Positions 60,859-64,000 of a stretch of DNA of 64,000 nucleotides are shown here, piece after piece. Position 1 is the first letter of the stretch, and each line of letters begins with the position of its first letter. Both the position numbers and the translations under genes were made by a program. The notes beneath the pieces were generated by a model that was given only the letters and a program-made list of their open reading frames with translations, did not search any database and was not told the DNA's origin. This DNA comes from Sequoia sempervirens (lineage: Eukaryota; Streptophyta; Pinopsida; Cupressales; Cupressaceae): NCBI GenBank assembly GCA_007258455.2, contig VDFB02000003.1:44963875-45027874 (forward strand), in the 5' to 3' direction.

Positions 60859-62191
60859 TGAGCGTGTGTTCCAAGGATTGCGTGTTGGTGGTAATAAGTC
60901 TTCTGGTTGTTGTAAAGGTGGTGTGTGGAATGAAAATTTTGTGTTGTTTGATAATTTCTATGGCAGTTGCTTTCTCTTTGCGTGCATGGCTGGTTTTTTT
61001 GAGGTGTTGGATGCTAACTGTATGATCTCGTGGCAATGTGAACATCGGATGTGTTGCTTACCTATCGGCTGAGGGAATTTTGGCAGCACTTTACTTTTCC
61101 CTCTTTGGTGGTTGTTGCAATTGTGGTTTCTCCATTTCAACGTGCTACTACAAAATCAACATGTGGGGAATTTTGGAAATGTAGTTGAAATTTGAAATGA
61201 AATGAAATTTTGTAATGTGATATGAATTTCGATTCGGAAGCTTGTTGGCTCCCTTACATTATAAAAGGGAATTCATGGCTCGTTTGCAAGGGTTCTAGTC
61301 TTTTGAGTTGTTAGGTCTTATATGTGAAAGGGGTAGAAATTAGAAGAATACTAGAAAATAGATTGGTTGAATTGTCTTGGTCTTTGAACTGTGCATATGA
61401 AAATCTTAAATAGTTTTGTAGAAATTACTAATATCGAAATAGATTTCATGCATAATTCACATACTCTTCTCTGTATATCTCTTGCAAATTTTGAATATAT
61501 TATCAAGTATATTCTGCTCATCTTCAAATGCTTCATTTAAATGCATGTCTTTATTTCTGCTTTGGTTCAAAGAATCAATTAAATGCTTAAATGAGGTCAT
61601 GAATTTGTGAGAGTTTATAGAGGATTTGGTAAGAAGTGATGTGTTATGTACAGTGAGTTTTCATAATATAAAGCCTTATGGAAATAGTCCAAAATTATCA
61701 ACTTTAAAGAATTTCTATATGATTGATTGTAAGATGCATGACTTCATCACCCAATTGATGAAGACACTAGTCTATTTTTTATGGTATTTGTCATTCGAAT
61801 GATAATGATGGTATATTAGGCTGTGGACTCAGGGTTAGAATGCAAATTTCTTAAAATTCATTTATTATGAGGCATGTATGTGAGATATTCTCCTTGTTCC
61901 TAGTGAATTGATTGTTATTTTCTTAGAGATTAGTCAACCTTTGAGTGAATTACATTATTTACCCTTGATAGGAACCAATCTATGATTTTCTATGTTATTC
62001 ATTGAAATAGTCAAATGAAATGTTGAAAGGAACACCCTCCTAGGTCCCATAGAGCCTAAAGTGTAGGAGATTTATATGTCTTCGATTGAATCTTGTCAGT
62101 TGGCCATTCATTTTAAGGGTCTTGAGTATAGGATTTGGCTACTCTTTAGAGATTCCTTAGGTGTACTAGAAAATCACCAACATATTAAATT

Positions 62192-62338
62192 CAAAGTAAA
62201 GCATAATTTATATTGGTGGAAAGTTGAGAATCTCCTTTAAAAACCCTTTTTGTTTCATCAATTTTGGGTAAAAAAAAGTCGTCAACCACATACCCATCAT
62301 ATCGTCACTTTTTGGCCCATCATGATCTTGCACATACC
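62192..62338. mobile_element. Truncated copy of the TIR element (right end)
   Basis: 147 bp match the right end of 22878-23631, from AAAGTAAAGCATAATTTATA to the terminus ATGATCTTGCACATACC. The left end is missing. The terminus abuts long-LTR sequence directly. Confidence 0.8.
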
Positions 62339-63375
62339 CCTAAGGGGATTGGGTAGTTTTCCATTAATCAAGATAATGATGCACCTCACTCATGGCTCAA
62401 GTGCTCGTTTAGGCTTGAGATGAGTGGGAAGGCCTAGAATGGCAAGATCAACTGCCTTGTCCTCTTGAAAGGTATGTTGATCCCGCATGAGTTAGAATAG
62501 GGGCTAGGGATTGGTTGAGGTTGTCAAGGTAACCCAGGATGGGGGTCAGCAACTTAGGAAGATCTGCATTGGGTAACCCATATCGAGCTATGTGATGACA
62601 CTCTTCCCTATAGCAGCCTTGTATGCCTTGTTTGTTTTCCCCTTGTTCTTCAAGTACCTCTACAAGTAGTTGTTCTTTATGTTTTGTTTGTTACTCTTGT
62701 ATGTTGGAGTCTTTTTAAGCCTATGTTTGCTTGCATGTTTGTGTAGTGGGTCCTTATTGTCATCTCCTAGCATAGGGGGTGGACCTTAGGATTCTGCATG
62801 GTTGGGTGGAACATGCTATGAACTCCATTGGGTTCCCAGTTAATGTTCATGAGCATGGATGTTGTACCTTATGGAGAGATTTTAGATCTTGTACGAGACT
62901 TGAGATAGTGTTGATGTTATGTAATGTAATCATTTCAATTGTATTTTATCATGTATCTGATGTACCCTTCCTGTTGTATGTTGGGAAGTATTGATGTAAC
63001 TATGTAATCATGAATGATGCACCTTTATGTAATAAAAGTGTTGTATGTACTCCTTGGGTTTACGTTTGATCATTGATGGTATTTAATTAATATGATGTAT
63101 GAATGTATGATGTTCATTTACTTAATGCAATGGATTTATAATTAAATTTTGTGGGTTGGTTTAGCTTATATGTTGGATTTGAACATGTTATGAATGTATG
63201 TACGTAATGCAGTTATGATACCCTTAAGGACATAGTTAGAGCATATGTACATTTGGTTTACATTCTATGTTAGTTGTTAATATGATCTATATGTTGATTC
63301 ACCCTAAAAACAAAATTGCGTCATAATTGTTAGTTAGTTGTGGTGTCCTTTGGGGTTTTGTGGCAAGGCATTACA
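62339..63375 (+). mobile_element. 3' part of a long-family LTR
   Basis: The segment is homologous to the 3' third of the LTRs at 16051-21113 and 35702-41531. Shared phrases include GGAAGGCCTAGAATGGCAAG, CATCGAGCTATGTGATGACACTCT-like sequence, a GGGGGTGGACCTTAGG segment, GGTGGAACATGCTATGAACT, and the terminal TGTCCTTTGGGGTTTTGTGG with GGCATTACA. It ends at 63375 directly before a primer-binding site. The 5' part of the LTR is not recognisable upstream of the TIR fragment, so the left boundary is a truncation or rearrangement. Confidence 0.8.
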
Positions 63376-63377
63376 CT

Positions 63378-63389
63378 TGGTATCAGAGC
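63378..63389 (+). other. Primer-binding site (initiator Met tRNA)
   Basis: TGGTATCAGAGC, complementary to the 3' end of plant initiator-Met tRNA, two bases after the LTR end. It marks minus-strand priming of an LTR retrotransposon. Confidence 0.9.
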
Positions 63390-64000
63390 CTAGGTTCATA
63401 CATTGGGCACTCTAGTTTCATATGAGCCCATTACATTGACCTAGTTTCTTGTACTTTTGAGGTTATGTTTTCCCTTTTGGGTCATCCTCTCTTATCAACC
63501 CGAGATTTGTCCTTAGGTGGTGTTTGTCCAATGGTGCAAAAAACTAGTGGAAAGGATAGGACCCTTAGTGTAGTGTGCAATGCACCAATATTATTTCTAT
63601 TGGGGATGCATTATGGACCCTAGTGTAGCCTTGTGATGTGTTTTTTGGTTATGTGAATTGGTGTGTGCATGTGAAGAATGTATGTTAAATCTAGAATTTT
63701 GTGCTTATGAAGTGATCAAATGTATTTTCTATTTCTAAAAATGCGTAAAATTATGACCTTGTGTCACATATGTTATGAGATTTAGCGTTGTAAAATGAAT
63801 AAAGTGGGAATTATTGCATGTAAATGATGAATATTTAATGAAAAAAGTGTTCCTTGTGTGCATAATTTTGTTGCATTTGTGAAAGTATAACATTTTGATG
63901 TAATGAATCAACTTTGATAATAGATATATAGCGGATGGTTTACGATGTAACTGTTGTTATTCATTGATGTGGATTATTGTTTGAAGTGTCTTGGGGGGAG
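63390..64000 (+). mobile_element. Internal leader of an LTR retrotransposon, runs off the window
   Basis: About 610 bp of untranslated leader follow the primer-binding site, with no open frame yet. The gag-pol region would lie beyond 64000. Confidence 0.6.

Noticed and set aside
63371..64000. Complete LTR retrotransposon
   Set aside because: Only the LTR end, primer-binding site and leader are inside the window. No coding domain can be shown.

Overview
This is a repeat-dominated, AT-rich nuclear window from a land plant with a large genome. A conifer or other gymnosperm is my best guess. The evidence is L1-type LINE proteins of plant type, 5-6 kb solo LTRs, PPR-derived repeats, a decayed Helitron and long TA/TATG microsatellites. 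The species cannot be fixed from the sequence alone. No rRNA, tRNA, CRISPR or prokaryotic gene organisation is visible.

Only two loci look like intact host genes. They are two copies of one small two-exon gene on the minus strand, at 426-880 and 56852-57309. Each encodes an 80-residue secreted precursor: a signal peptide, a variable middle, a basic KR site, and a conserved C-terminus ending in PHHN. They sit in a duplicated tract (1-1600 and 55881-58130) about 56 kb apart. Introns, TATA box and promoter repeats are conserved. The predicted mature peptide resembles CLE/IDA/CEP-type hormone peptides but fits no family consensus I know, so this is the most interesting biology in the window.

The rest is layered mobile DNA. 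(1) A ~1.6 kb solo-LTR family has three copies (1601-3210; 5987-7619; 35282-42737, the last split by a later insertion), each with 5-bp target duplications and a recognisable empty site elsewhere in the window. All copies carry repeated 32-34 nt GGGACT...AGTCCC quasi-palindromes. (2) A family of very long LTRs has a solo copy of 5.83 kb with perfect target duplications (35702-41531), a 5.06 kb copy (16051-21113), and a 3' LTR fragment followed by a tRNA-iMet primer-binding site (62339-63389) that leads into an element leaving the window. (3) A decayed Helitron occupies 24153-28540, with a zinc-finger/DUF6570-like N-terminus, HUH Rep and PIF1-like helicase. (4) A 7.9 kb LINE lies on the minus strand (47251-55145), bracketed by an 18-bp target duplication. 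It carries ORF1 (DUF4283 plus CCHC), ORF2 (endonuclease, RT, zf-RVT, RNase H) and an unexpected third ORF after RNase H. (5) There are two tRNA-derived SINE-like elements, one with a perfect 17-bp target duplication, and a 754-bp TIR element caught inside one unit of a tandem duplication. (6) Fragments of PPR repeats occur as inverted foldback units at 8.3-9.5, 34.3-35.3 and 42.7-43.2 kb.

Between these are tandem repeats, microsatellites, exon-like gene fragments and stretches in which I recognise nothing. Nonsense codons in the LINE are nearly all explained by C-to-T or G-to-A change, as expected for methylated, silenced DNA.
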